Source: a bacterium
GTDB lineage: Bacteria; Cyanobacteriota; Vampirovibrionia; Gastranaerophilales; JAILCC01
Assembly: GCA_024680555.1 (NCBI GenBank)
Contig: JAILCC010000012.1
Location: 1-64,000, forward strand
Length of the DNA stretch: 64,000 nucleotides
Direction of reading: 5' to 3'
Position 1 is the stretch's first letter, and each line of letters opens with the position of its first letter. The notes under the pieces are model-generated. The model made no database searches and was not told the origin of the DNA. It saw nothing but the letters and a program-made list of their open reading frames with translations. A program made the translations under genes and the position numbers. This document shows positions 54,518 to 63,496 of this stretch, one piece after another.

Positions 54518-55786
54518 ATGCAAATTAACCCGATAAATATATATAAAATGACTTCATTCGGAAAAGAAAAAGATGAATTTCAGCCCCTTTCCGAGCCAAT
54601 GAGAGAGATATTCCGAGAAAATATTGTGCCAAAATCAAGGCAACGTATTTTGTGGGAATTATCGGAAGTTCCAGATTTTTATGAAGCAAGTAAGACGGCA
54701 AGCAAGCAAGAGTTGCTTGAAATTGCCGACTTTATGGACAGTCAAAGAACAAATATTTTGCAAATGGCGCTTGATGGGGATGTGCAGTTAATAAAAAAAG
54801 CAAAAGACGGTACTACGCAAACATACAAGCTTTTGTCACTAAAGGCGTTTGTCAGACAAAATCAAAGTTTGCCTGAAGGTCGCAAGAAAAGGCTGATAGA
54901 TTTTTTGAGGTCGCATTTTGTTGCTCAGGTAGAAGAAGATGCCATAATGCAAAAGCTTGATACAAAAGAATACCCCAAGGGTATGCGTTATATTAAAGAA
55001 AAAAGTAATGACGGAAAAGTTAGCTATGCAAGGATTAACGACGGCACCGCCTGTCTGAAATCTATTGTAGGTGCTCTCACCACCGGTTCTCCTATAGATG
55101 ATAACGATTTGGGAGTTATTTTTGAAGAAGATATTCAAACGAGAAAAGGCAGCAACAGAGGTTTTACTTACGAAAAAATCAACCCCGAAACTGTAGAGAG
55201 CGAGTATGCGGTAGCATACCCAGCAGTATACAGGGCAATAGAAGAAAATCGTGAAGTTCCTTCGGAAATTCGTGATAATGTTGCGCAGTTGAGAAGAATT
55301 CCGTATTTTAGAAATCTTACAAGAGATACTTATCCCCAAAATCTTTTTATGTTTTCAAAACTGAACCTTATTATGAATAACCTATTGACAAAAATGCTTA
55401 AACAGGAAATTACTTTGGATGTGAGAAATCCGATAAACGGCGAGTATGTCAAAACTCCGATTATTGATATAGGAAAACTTTTGCTTGAAAAGAGAGAGGG
55501 AAAAATTTCGGAAAAGCAAATAGATGAAATTGTAAAAAATCATACTCTTGCGTTTGAACTTTGCAGTTTGTATGCTGCGGCAAGAGATAAACTCGCAGGT
55601 CAGGAAATAAAATCAATAGAAATGCAAAGATTTGGCAACAGTTTCGGCTTTGTTGCCCTGTCAAAGTCTGGTGACAAAGTTCCCGAGTGCCTTGATGCCA
55701 ATAATGAAACAATACAAAAATTACTTGCTGCATTGGATAAACTGCCATTTAAAAAAGCTGTATTGAATTTTGAGTCTAAAAAATAA
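54518..55786 (+). CDS. Hypothetical protein with lineage-type N-terminus, 422 residues
   Basis: A GAGGAAAAAGC ribosome site precedes the ATG. The protein opens MQINPINIYKMTSFGKEKD, the same short N-P-x-x-FG type of start seen in small proteins at 6899-8139. The remainder is soluble, mixed alpha/beta and charged, without signal peptide, membrane span or known motif. YAAARDKLAGQEIKSIEMQ lies near the end. No function assigned. Clearly coding, monocistronic, downstream of the helicase. Confidence 0.65.
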   Translation: MQINPINIYKMTSFGKEKDEFQPLSEPMREIFRENIVPKSRQRILWELSEVPDFYEASKTASKQELLEIADFMDSQRTNILQMALDGDVQLIKKAKDGTTQTYKLLSLKAFVRQNQSLPEGRKKRLIDFLRSHFVAQVEEDAIMQKLDTKEYPKGMRYIKEKSNDGKVSYARINDGTACLKSIVGALTTGSPIDDNDLGVIFEEDIQTRKGSNRGFTYEKINPETVESEYAVAYPAVYRAIEENREVPSEIRDNVAQLRRIPYFRNLTRDTYPQNLFMFSKLNLIMNNLLTKMLKQEITLDVRNPINGEYVKTPIIDIGKLLLEKREGKISEKQIDEIVKNHTLAFELCSLYAAARDKLAGQEIKSIEMQRFGNSFGFVALSKSGDKVPECLDANNETIQKLLAALDKLPFKKAVLNFESKK

Positions 55787-55853
55787 CTGCCCGATGGGCT
55801 AATTTTATATAATCTGTTCCTTTTTATAATTTTTTATGGAAAGGAGATTTATT

Positions 55854-56120
55854 ATGAAGAAAAAATGTGAATTGATTAGAGAATTTGCCCAAGAATGCGA
55901 TAAAAGCGGCAAAAAATACCTTTGCATCTTAACAAAAGGTTTTAAAGCAAAAGGTTATCTTTATACCGAAAAGGAAATAGAAGGACTGATAACTTTGACA
56001 GATGCTAGAATTAAACCCTATATGAAGGGCGGCGAATGTGAAAATAATTCCGAGCAAAAACATTTGGAATGGTTAAACATCTTTGCCGATGACATTGTTG
56101 CATTTAGCTTTACGGAATAG
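55854..56120 (+). CDS. Small hypothetical protein, 88 residues
   Basis: The ATG at 55854 has AAAGGAGA 6-7 nt upstream. The sequence (MKKKCELIREFAQECDKSG, then LYTEKEIEGLITLTDARIK) is a compact charged domain with three cysteines. It has no signal peptide. The family is not recognised. A hairpin follows the stop. Confidence 0.55.
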   Translation: MKKKCELIREFAQECDKSGKKYLCILTKGFKAKGYLYTEKEIEGLITLTDARIKPYMKGGECENNSEQKHLEWLNIFADDIVAFSFTE

Positions 56121-56126
56121 ACTTTG

Positions 56127-56150
56127 TAGGCGGCGGATTTTTGCCGCCTA
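56127..56150. terminator. Hairpin between convergent genes
   Basis: TAGGCGGC (56127-56134) pairs perfectly with GCCGCCTA (56143-56150). A T-tract is in the loop, not after the stem, so its strength as a terminator is uncertain. It overlaps the stop of the DUF3137 gene. Confidence 0.5.
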
Positions 56151-57134
56151 TAACCCTATGTTCTGATTAAGTTTGAGGATTTCAGCTATTTCTAAAAAAT
56201 CAAAAATATCTTTGTAAATGCTATAATAGTTATCTTTATTCAGAAAACTCCTTCCGATATCAATGTCAAAAAAGTCTCTATAGCTATTTACAAGAAAGAA
56301 AATATTGCTGTCCATATAAGTTTTTCTTGTAAAATATACCCTAATATTGTAGCTTTTCTTTTTTTGAAATTCTTTAAAACGTTCCAAAAATGTCGGCGTG
56401 AGTAAATATCTTGTATCTATTTCTTCGTTTGTGTAAATAGTGAACATTGAATTAAATTCAACATCTTCCACCAAAGTCTTTTTGCATCCGGTTAAGGAAG
56501 GATAATATGTGCCAAAAGAAGAGTTAATAATTGTATCACCCGTAAAAACTTTATTTATTTTTGTGGCAAAAAGCAAACCATCTCGTCGATATTTATACCC
56601 CAATTCACTTGCTCTGTTATAGTCAATCATAATAAAAGGCAGAGTATTATATTCTCCTTTAATAACATCATCTATTTCGGCATAATCTAATCCCAGCTGT
56701 GATAGCACAGGTGAAGCAATATTTATATCAAAACCATTCTCGACATATTCTATGCCAATATATTCAAGCAATTTTATAATAATTGATTGTTTTACTTCTG
56801 TTTTTAATTCTTTTATTTCGCTATCATTATTATTAAACAAAAATGCTGTAATCGGGAAAAGTAATACGGCAAGTCCCCAGCCGCTCAGTGCGCACGTTAT
56901 CAGAAAAATATCAAATTCCCGACGGTATTCTATATTGAACAAAAAACAAATAAACATAAAAATTGCAACAAGAATTCCCCCCAAAAATGGGCTGCAGAAA
57001 GTAAGTATAGGCAGCACTTTTCTGACATTATTCCTAAAATTCAGCTTTTTTCTTTTTTCCTCATAGATTTTTGCAGTCTGATAAATATTTGTATAAAAAA
57101 GGTTTGCAAACTCGTTTTCATCCAATTTTTTCAT
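56148..57134 (-). CDS. DUF3137-like membrane protein (second paralogue)
   Basis: 328 residues. Two hydrophobic spans near residues 43-66 and 77-98 follow a basic N-terminus. The cytosolic or periplasmic remainder contains ITGSYNG-like strands (DVIKGEYNTLPFIMIDYNR) and the region VEDVEFNSMFTIYTNEEID that matches its upstream paralogue. Both proteins end LKLNQNIGL or LKLDQNIGL. It starts 3 nt after the paralogue. DUF3137 genes are often next to lemA, as here. Function unknown. Confidence 0.78.
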   Translation of the reverse strand: MKKLDENEFANLFYTNIYQTAKIYEEKRKKLNFRNNVRKVLPILTFCSPFLGGILVAIFMFICFLFNIEYRREFDIFLITCALSGWGLAVLLFPITAFLFNNNDSEIKELKTEVKQSIIIKLLEYIGIEYVENGFDINIASPVLSQLGLDYAEIDDVIKGEYNTLPFIMIDYNRASELGYKYRRDGLLFATKINKVFTGDTIINSSFGTYYPSLTGCKKTLVEDVEFNSMFTIYTNEEIDTRYLLTPTFLERFKEFQKKKSYNIRVYFTRKTYMDSNIFFLVNSYRDFFDIDIGRSFLNKDNYYSIYKDIFDFLEIAEILKLNQNIGL

Positions 57135-57137
57135 TTT

Positions 57138-58082
57138 CTATAACCCTATATTTTGGTCGAGTTTGAGAGATTCTACAATTTCCATAATATCCATGATTTC
57201 TTTTACCAGACTGTAAAACAGGTCTTGATTTAAAAGGCTGACATTTATCGGAAGTTCAAAATGATCTTTGTATGTATGAATGAAAAAGAACATATTTTCG
57301 TGCAAGCCTGTTTCCCTTGAAAAGGCTACTTCTATGCCGCATTTCTTTTTGTTTTTATAATCAAGCAGTCGGCGCATAAATGCCGTAGTTAAGAGATACC
57401 TTGATTCTATTTGGTCAGAGCCGTATACTTCAAAAGATTTTTCAAAGTCGACATCCTCCAGCTTTACAGCCTTTTTACCCATAATTTCTTTTGCTTGCAG
57501 TCGTTTTTCTGTTTTTATGAGGGTTTCGCCTTTATAATTTTTTTCTATCTCTATTGCAAGAAACAACCCCTCTAAAACGTATACCGTATGTCTGTTTTTT
57601 CCGCTACCTTCTTCGTAGTAGATTTGAACATCGGACAATTCAAACGGTATGCCGTTATAGCTTCCCGTAATGACATCATTAGGCATGATATGGTCATATC
57701 TGTTAAAGATGCCCGTTTTTTTACAAACCAAGTTAATTTTATCTCTGATTTTTAGTTGCGCCTCTGTACTTTCTGAGTGTCTGAGTCCGAGCAAACCGTA
57801 CAATTTTGGATAAAAAGTTTCTTTTATTTTGTGTTGGTAGCTTAATTGTTTAATTCCGGCAATACATATAAATAACACCCCAACACCCAACAATAGCCAA
57901 GATATGAACATCCCTGTGAACCATAGCAGCAAAAACCCTACCACAAGACACGCAATAGCAAGCTTGTGCATAGGAGAGGTAATTCTCAATACCTTTATGC
58001 GTTCTTCTTCAAACGGTTGCAATTCCGGAGCGATTTTTGTTTGAAAAAAATCGGCGAAATCAGAATAATTTATCCTTTGCAT
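57138..58082 (-). CDS. DUF3137-like membrane protein (first paralogue)
   Basis: 314 residues. Spans near 38-58 and 60-82 (LAIACLVVGFLLLWFTGMF; SWLLLGVGVLFICIAGI). The DUF3137 core is seen in NDVITGSYNGIPFELSDVQ, LEGLFLAIEIEKNYKGETL and VKLEDVDFEKSFEVYGSDQ. The ATG shares a base with the lemA stop (TAATG), so the two are translationally coupled. The following paralogue probably arose by duplication. The pair plus LemA suggests one envelope-associated complex; this is inferred only from repeated neighbourhood in other genomes. Confidence 0.82.
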   Translation of the reverse strand: MQRINYSDFADFFQTKIAPELQPFEEERIKVLRITSPMHKLAIACLVVGFLLLWFTGMFISWLLLGVGVLFICIAGIKQLSYQHKIKETFYPKLYGLLGLRHSESTEAQLKIRDKINLVCKKTGIFNRYDHIMPNDVITGSYNGIPFELSDVQIYYEEGSGKNRHTVYVLEGLFLAIEIEKNYKGETLIKTEKRLQAKEIMGKKAVKLEDVDFEKSFEVYGSDQIESRYLLTTAFMRRLLDYKNKKKCGIEVAFSRETGLHENMFFFIHTYKDHFELPINVSLLNQDLFYSLVKEIMDIMEIVESLKLDQNIGL

Positions 58083-58651
58083 TATTTAAGATAATCTCCC
58101 GCATTGATGCTGACTTTTTCTGATTCCGCAGCTTCATAATACTTGGAATCCAATACGTCAGCCGCATAGTTTCTGAACATGCTGCTCGGGAAAATCATAA
58201 CGGTATTATTTAATTGTGTTAAAGCTGAGTTGTAAAATCTTCTTGCAGCGGCAATATGTTCTTCTACTTCATTGTATGTTTGCATAGCTTGAAGCATCGT
58301 TGCATCTGATTTTAACGTAGGATAATTTTCCATGGAAACTTTTAATTGTCCAAGAACACTGTCGAGTTGAGAGTTTATTTCAAGTGACTGGTTACTGCCG
58401 GCAGGTGCGTTCATTGCCTGGGTACGAAGTTCTGTTATTTTCGTAAAAATTTCTTTTTCGTGTTCCATAAATTTTGATGCAATAGTCAAAATATTAGGAA
58501 TAAGGTCATATCTTTTTTTGAATTGAACATCTATTCCTGATTTTGCTTCAAGCAAACTGTTTCTTGCCTGAATAACTCTTACATAACAATTATAAAGAAT
58601 ACCTGCAATTATAAGGACAAAAACTACAACAAGACCTAAAAATTGAAGCAT
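58082..58651 (-). CDS. lemA: LemA family protein
   Basis: 189 residues: one N-terminal membrane span (LQFLGLVVVFVLIIAGILYN), then the diagnostic helical domain. NSLLEAKSGIDVQFKKRYD and LIPNILTIASKFMEHEKE are near-universal LemA strings, and RRFYNSALTQLNNTVMIFP closes the domain. It is probably anchored with the bulk outside the cytoplasm. The ATG at 58651 is preferred over a GTG at 58660, with AAAGG 10 nt upstream. It leads the lemA-DUF3137-DUF3137 operon. Molecular role of the family remains unclear. Confidence 0.93.
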   Translation of the reverse strand: MLQFLGLVVVFVLIIAGILYNCYVRVIQARNSLLEAKSGIDVQFKKRYDLIPNILTIASKFMEHEKEIFTKITELRTQAMNAPAGSNQSLEINSQLDSVLGQLKVSMENYPTLKSDATMLQAMQTYNEVEEHIAAARRFYNSALTQLNNTVMIFPSSMFRNYAADVLDSKYYEAAESEKVSINAGDYLK

Positions 58652-58695
58652 ATTACACACACCTTTCCGAAAAACTACTCACGAATATAATTATA

Positions 58696-59148
58696 TCAGT
58701 TATTTTCGGTGTGTTCAAGTTCTCTTCTTAAATCTTCTGCTGTGAGCCTTACTATAGGCGCATTATCATCTTTTTTCAAAATAATATTTTCAATTTTTGC
58801 TTGCAAAATAAATCTCTTACACAAAATACATACAAAGTTGTGTCCGTAGATGTACATTGTGGAATGTTTGCAACGTTCTAATCCTGCTTGAATAATTGCA
58901 TTTTGTTCGGCATGTATAGAGCGGCATGTTTCGTAACAAGTGCCGGAGGGGATGTTATTGGCTTGTCTGTAGCAAAAATTTCTTTCTGCGCAAGATTCAA
59001 CTTTGCTCGGCGTTCCGTTGTAGCCTGTTGCACGTATAGTTTTATCATCTCCCACAATAATCGCTCCGACTTGTGCACGAAGGCAGTTAGAACGTTTTGA
59101 GGCAGTTTTTGCCATTTCTAAAAAATAATCATCCCAGCTAATTACCAT
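58696..59148 (-). CDS. dCMP/cytidine deaminase-type zinc enzyme
   Basis: 150 residues of the ComEB/dCMP deaminase type, which turns dCMP to dUMP for thymidylate synthesis. The opening SWDDYFLEMAKTASKRSNC and ATGYNGTPS are typical. The zinc and catalytic motif is CRSIHAEQNAI (His79, Glu81), with the other ligands in FVCILCKRF (C107, C110). The usual proline before the first cysteine is valine, a mild deviation. The ATG at 59148 has AAGGAGAG upstream; the longer frame to 59184 is rejected. Confidence 0.9.
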   Translation of the reverse strand: MVISWDDYFLEMAKTASKRSNCLRAQVGAIIVGDDKTIRATGYNGTPSKVESCAERNFCYRQANNIPSGTCYETCRSIHAEQNAIIQAGLERCKHSTMYIYGHNFVCILCKRFILQAKIENIILKKDDNAPIVRLTAEDLRRELEHTENN

Positions 59149-59199
59149 AATTCTTCTCTCCTTTAGTTGCTTATATTCTAGCACAAAGTTATTAAAAAG

Positions 59200-60000
59200 A
59201 AGCAGCAGATATTTTTAAAAGTTATTTTTGTTTAAAAATTTTTTAAATACACAAAAATGCTTTTGATATATATCATGTCATTGCCGTGCATGTTATGTAG
59301 TTAGTGCACCATTTTCATTTCACATACTTTCTTTCTCTTTTTGCTTTGCGTAAACAAAAAGAGAATAGAAAGTATGCAAAGAAAGAGAAAAATCAACGCA
59401 CCGTTTAGAGGTTGTAAAAGATTTTTCGGCACAAATTTATCGGCACAAGACCGAAAGTAAATTTGCACCTCGAAATCTAACAACCTCTATGTTAATTTTC
59501 TGCACCCTTCGTGTGCGATTACGAGCCTTTGGCTCGTATGGTGCAGAGCACCATAATTGAACTCAAGCAACAAAGTTGCGCAGAGTTCTGTAATATGCGT
59601 ATTTTCTTTTTTCTTTGGTTACGTTTCTTTTTTCTTTTTTCGCTAAAAGAAAAAAGAAATGAACCGGCATAGCGAATGAAATGAGTGCGCCGAATAAAAT
59701 TTTATTATTCTGTTATCAAATTATGTAACATATACAAGCATGTTAAACCTGAAAAACCAACAGAAAGAAAATCAATGTTCAACATCGTTCACAGGTTTTC
59801 TAACCTTTCAGCATGACGTAATTCCGGCTGGATTGCCACGCTCCCATTGGTCGCTCGTAATGACATGATATGTTTATAATGTTGTAATGCTTTAGATGAT
59901 TAGTATTGTGTAAGATTAATTGTTATTATTTTTCCTGTTCATGTTAGAATAGATGTGTGTATCTAAACATCACATGGTTATATTTACAAATTGGACATAT
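59200..60000. repeat. Gene-free stretch packed with palindromes
   Basis: No gene is supported between 59149 and 60028. CATACTTTC/GAAAGTATG with an inner 11-bp TTCTCTTTTTG stem forms a hairpin at 59323-59376. AGAGGTTGT (59407-59415) pairs with ACAACCTCT (59480-59488) around nested CAAATTT/AAATTTG and TCGG/CCGA stems. TACGAGCC-TTT-GGCTCGTA lies at 59520-59538, and GCAAC-AAA-GTTGC at 59567-59579 inside GAACTC/GAGTTC. A perfect 15-bp stem pairs 59624-59638 with 59645-59659. Near 59835 there is a GGATTGCCACGCTCC-type repeat of the kind seen scattered in many bacterial genomes. Confidence 0.8.
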
Positions 60001-60028
60001 TTGTCCGACAAAATGAAAAGGAAATTTT

Positions 60029-61801
60029 ATGGATTTATTCTCAATATTTACATTATGTGGGGGGCTTGCATTCTTTCTGTATGGGATATCAACAATGTCT
60101 GGCGGTTTGGAAAAAATTGCCGGCGGCAAGTTAGAAAAAATATTAAAGAAAATGACCTCTAATCCGATTAAGAGTTTTGCTCTCGGTGCAGGTATCACTG
60201 CGCTTATTCAGTCGTCATCAGCGGTTACGGTTATGCTTGTCGGTCTTGTAAACTCAGGTATTATGAATTTGTCGCAGACAGTCAGTGTTATTATCGGTTC
60301 AAACGTCGGCACGACCATTACGGCTTGGATTTTGAGTTTGACGGGTATTCAAGGGGACAATTTTTGGGTTAGGTTATTAAAACCTGAAACTTTTGCTCCT
60401 ATTCTTGCTCTTATCGGAGTAATTATGATAATGAACAAAAACACTCGCAGAAAAAATATTGGTACTGTGCTTATGGGTTTTGCAATACTTATGTTTGGTA
60501 TGGAAGTTATGGCAGGTTCAATGGCACCGTTAGCCGATATGCCTCAATTTAGAAATATTCTTGTTACCTTCTCTACAACTCCTCTTTTAGGGATGCTTGT
60601 CGGTCTTATCGTAACTATGATTATTCAAAGTTCATCGGCATCTATAGGTATTTTGCAGGCTTTGTCATTAACCAGCGGAATATCTTTCGGAGTCGCAATT
60701 CCTATTATATTGGGACAAAACTTAGGTTCTTGTATATCGGCAGTTTTATCTGCAATTGGTGTAAGCACTAACGCAAAGCGTGTTGCGGCGGTTCATACCA
60801 TATATAATATTATTTGCGTAGGAGTTACACTTATATTATTTATGGCTGTTACTTCGTTAATTAAAATTCCGGCATTGGAAACAAATGTTAATCCGTTTAG
60901 TATTGCTGTTTTCCATACCGTTTATAATATCATTACGGCTCTTGTTTTCTTCCCGTTCTTTAAGGCTCTTGAAAGAGCAGCTGTGTGGGCAATACCGGAA
61001 AAAGCAGAAACTCAAAAAACTGTTATACTTGACGAAAGACTTCTTGTTGCGCCGAGTTTTGCTATAACGGAATGTTATCACCAAACTATCAAGATGGCGG
61101 AATTGGTTGAATTTAACTATATTAATTCTACAAAAATGCTAAAAAGTTATCACAAGAAAAAAGCGGAGCAAATTGAAGAAAATGAGGGAAAAATTGACCT
61201 TTATGAAGATAAACTCAGCAAATTCTTATTGAAATTATCGGGCAGACAGCTTTCTATCGAGGATAGCAACAGGATTTCACAGTTGCTTCTTGCGGTTGGT
61301 GATTATGAAAGAATAGGCGACCACACTTCTCATATTTTAAAAATTGCGGAAAAAATCAATGAAAGTGAAAGCAAACTTTCGGAAAAAGCAATAGAAGAAC
61401 TTAAAGTTATCGTTAATGCGGTTTCAGAGATGTTTGAGGTTACATTTGAGGCATATAAAACTGACAATGTAAGACTTGCGCAGGAAGCAGAGCCTTTAGA
61501 AGCCGTTATTAAGAAAATTATCAGAAAAGTTAAAAATGCGCATATTCAAAGGCTTAAAGACGGTGAATGCACTCCTGAATTGAGCTTTATGTTTTCGGAT
61601 TTGTTGGCAGATTTAAGAAGAATTGCCGCTCACTGCGGAAATGTTGCAATTAGCGTAATTCAACAAAAAGATATTTCTCTTGGTAAGCACGAATACAATC
61701 ACCGTGATAAAGACGAAGATGAAGAATATATCACAAAATATCAGGACTACAAATCAAGATTTGCAGTCCCGAAATCCGATAAAACCGAAGCAAATGTCTA
61801 A
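60029..61801 (+). CDS. Na+/phosphate cotransporter with PhoU-like tail
   Basis: 590 residues of the NptA/PNaS family, which imports inorganic phosphate with sodium or is used for phosphate balance. Two inverted halves each carry the QSSS signature: TALIQSSSAVTVMLVG near residue 60 and MIIQSSSASIGILQAL near 195. About eight or nine spans reach to residue ~315. The C-terminal ~250 residues form PhoU-like helical bundles (LLLAVGDYERIGDHTSHIL and LADLRRIAAHCGNVAI). AAAAGGAAA precedes the ATG. It ends 2 nt before the convergent TMEM43 gene. Confidence 0.93.
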   Translation: MDLFSIFTLCGGLAFFLYGISTMSGGLEKIAGGKLEKILKKMTSNPIKSFALGAGITALIQSSSAVTVMLVGLVNSGIMNLSQTVSVIIGSNVGTTITAWILSLTGIQGDNFWVRLLKPETFAPILALIGVIMIMNKNTRRKNIGTVLMGFAILMFGMEVMAGSMAPLADMPQFRNILVTFSTTPLLGMLVGLIVTMIIQSSSASIGILQALSLTSGISFGVAIPIILGQNLGSCISAVLSAIGVSTNAKRVAAVHTIYNIICVGVTLILFMAVTSLIKIPALETNVNPFSIAVFHTVYNIITALVFFPFFKALERAAVWAIPEKAETQKTVILDERLLVAPSFAITECYHQTIKMAELVEFNYINSTKMLKSYHKKKAEQIEENEGKIDLYEDKLSKFLLKLSGRQLSIEDSNRISQLLLAVGDYERIGDHTSHILKIAEKINESESKLSEKAIEELKVIVNAVSEMFEVTFEAYKTDNVRLAQEAEPLEAVIKKIIRKVKNAHIQRLKDGECTPELSFMFSDLLADLRRIAAHCGNVAISVIQQKDISLGKHEYNHRDKDEDEEYITKYQDYKSRFAVPKSDKTEANV

Positions 61802-61803
61802 GA

Positions 61804-62958
61804 TTATTGTTCAATAGGATAATCGGCAGGCATTTGAGTTTTTCTTTTGTCGATAATTCCTTTTATGAGATATACAAGTGCTCCTGCAACAATGAATAAA
61901 CCGATTGCCGAGAGCGGTCTGTATGCAAACCATGCAATCCCTATTGTAATTATACTGAGCACTAATGAAACAAGCAGGGCGACAATTCCTGCCAAAAAGC
62001 CTGTTATGCTTCCCAATGCCGGTATGAACTTTAAAATTGCGCTAATCGGACCTGATATTAAAAGAAGTCCGATAAACATTAAGAACCAACCGACAACTCT
62101 GAGTATATTGGTCAATAAAGAATTTGATGCTTTTATGTTTTTAAGCATAGTTGCTTTGTCTGCTATGCCGTCCTCTTGCCAATAGATATTGCCGTATTTT
62201 GTAGAATGTTTTGAGATAGTGTTGTCAGAATTTTGCTGACCGATAATAGAAACATTTGCACCCGACGGAGCATAAAGATAGCTTATTCTTATATCTCCTA
62301 CGTTTGGAGAAGACGGAGAAGCACCTTTTGTATAATATTTGCCGTCAATAAATTCATATAGGTTATTTTGAGGCAAATTTGTTATTGTCGTTAATTCGTT
62401 TACAGATGAAGTTTGGAGTTCGTTTGCGATATATCCGCCTAAAGTTGCATTTTGCGCATTTAGACGGAGAGATGTAATCGGAAAATCAGGATTGAGGTGT
62501 CCTGCTTGTTGATTAAATCTTGAAGAATCAATATGCCTGCTGCTCCATCTTTTTGTATATGTATAAGTTGTGGTTGTTGTTTCACCGCCACCAAGTTCAT
62601 CATGGGTTTCGGTTTTTTTGTCCTCGTCCCATTGATACATTTCAACATCCCTTTTTAAAACAAGAGAATTTCTTACCATAAGATTTTCGTCGGATAAGGT
62701 TTCTCCTGTTATAAGTTTTCCGCTTGTCGCAATTAGTTTTTCGTCATTTTCTCTTGATGGCAGTTTACTGTCAACTTCTATTGCGTTTTTGGAAATATAG
62801 TTTTCCTGTTTTGCTAAACGTGCGCCATCTTCTTCGTTTTTCCAAAGGACAACAAAAGAGATTGCAAATAATAATAGACCGATTATAACTCCGACAATAG
62901 AGTTTTTAATCCTTCCGCCGTATGATGTGCGGGTTACTTTAGTAAATGAATTTGGCAT
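61804..62958 (-). CDS. TMEM43-family membrane protein
   Basis: 384 residues, a bacterial relative of the eukaryotic inner-nuclear-membrane protein TMEM43/LUMA. One N-terminal span (SIVGVIIGLLLFAISFVVLW, residues 20-39) precedes a ~240-residue extramembrane domain with the family strings NSLVLKRDVEMYQW and RWSSRHIDSSRF. The C-terminal third holds three or four spans (VVGWFLMFIGLLLISGPIS onward), preceding the tail PADYPIEQ. The bacterial role is unknown. It is monocistronic and convergent with the phosphate transporter. Confidence 0.85.
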   Translation of the reverse strand: MPNSFTKVTRTSYGGRIKNSIVGVIIGLLLFAISFVVLWKNEEDGARLAKQENYISKNAIEVDSKLPSRENDEKLIATSGKLITGETLSDENLMVRNSLVLKRDVEMYQWDEDKKTETHDELGGGETTTTTYTYTKRWSSRHIDSSRFNQQAGHLNPDFPITSLRLNAQNATLGGYIANELQTSSVNELTTITNLPQNNLYEFIDGKYYTKGASPSSPNVGDIRISYLYAPSGANVSIIGQQNSDNTISKHSTKYGNIYWQEDGIADKATMLKNIKASNSLLTNILRVVGWFLMFIGLLLISGPISAILKFIPALGSITGFLAGIVALLVSLVLSIITIGIAWFAYRPLSAIGLFIVAGALVYLIKGIIDKRKTQMPADYPIEQ

Positions 62959-63039
62959 ATCTTTAACTCCGATTGTGAATGAATAACAAATTACATATTA
63001 CAAGATAACCGTGGTTTTAGGCAAGAAAGTTCACAACAA

Positions 63040-63066
63040 AAAAACCCCGAAAATTTCGAGGTTTTT
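63040..63066 (-). terminator. Terminator of trxA
   Basis: AAAAACCTCGAAA-TT-TTCGGGGTTTTT on the minus strand, one G-U pair in the stem and a T5 run, 19 nt after the trxA stop. Confidence 0.8.
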
Positions 63067-63084
63067 ATTATAAAAAATATAAAA

Positions 63085-63408
63085 TTACAAATATTTTTCC
63101 AAGTTTGTTACTAATTGGCTTTTTTGCATTAAGCCGACAAGTCTTTCAACGGCTTCACCGTTTTTGAAAATCAAAATGCTCGGAATTCCGCTTATACTGA
63201 ATTCTTGAGTCAGCTTCATGTTTTCATCAGTATTAACTTTTACAACTTTAACTTTTCCTTCATATTCTGATGCAAGGTCATCAATAATAGGGGATATTTT
63301 TCTGCAAGGTCCGCACCATGGTGCCCAAAAATCAACGAGTACTGGTGTTTCACTATTTTTAACTTCTGTTTCGAAATTTGAATCATTTACTTCTAATGCA
63401 TTTGACAT
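63085..63408 (-). CDS. trxA: Thioredoxin
   Basis: A 107-residue thioredoxin reducing disulfides in the cytoplasm. The active site WAPWCGPCRK is near residues 29-38 and the cis-proline lies in SGIPSILIFKNG. The buried aspartate is in VLVDFWAPW. The ATG at 63408 has AAGGAGA upstream; the six-codon extension to 63426 is rejected. Monocistronic, divergent from the LptF/G-type gene. Confidence 0.96.
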   Translation of the reverse strand: MSNALEVNDSNFETEVKNSETPVLVDFWAPWCGPCRKISPIIDDLASEYEGKVKVVKVNTDENMKLTQEFSISGIPSILIFKNGEAVERLVGLMQKSQLVTNLEKYL

Positions 63409-63496
63409 TAATTTTCTCCTTAACAAATCTTGTTTTTAAAACAAATCTTCGCTATGATTTTATCACAAGATAAAATTTTTTGCAGGTCTTTAATAA

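Noticed and set aside
59301-59483. 60-codon minus-strand frame in the hairpin region
   Set aside because: It translates palindromic repeats; no ribosome site and low-complexity sequence.
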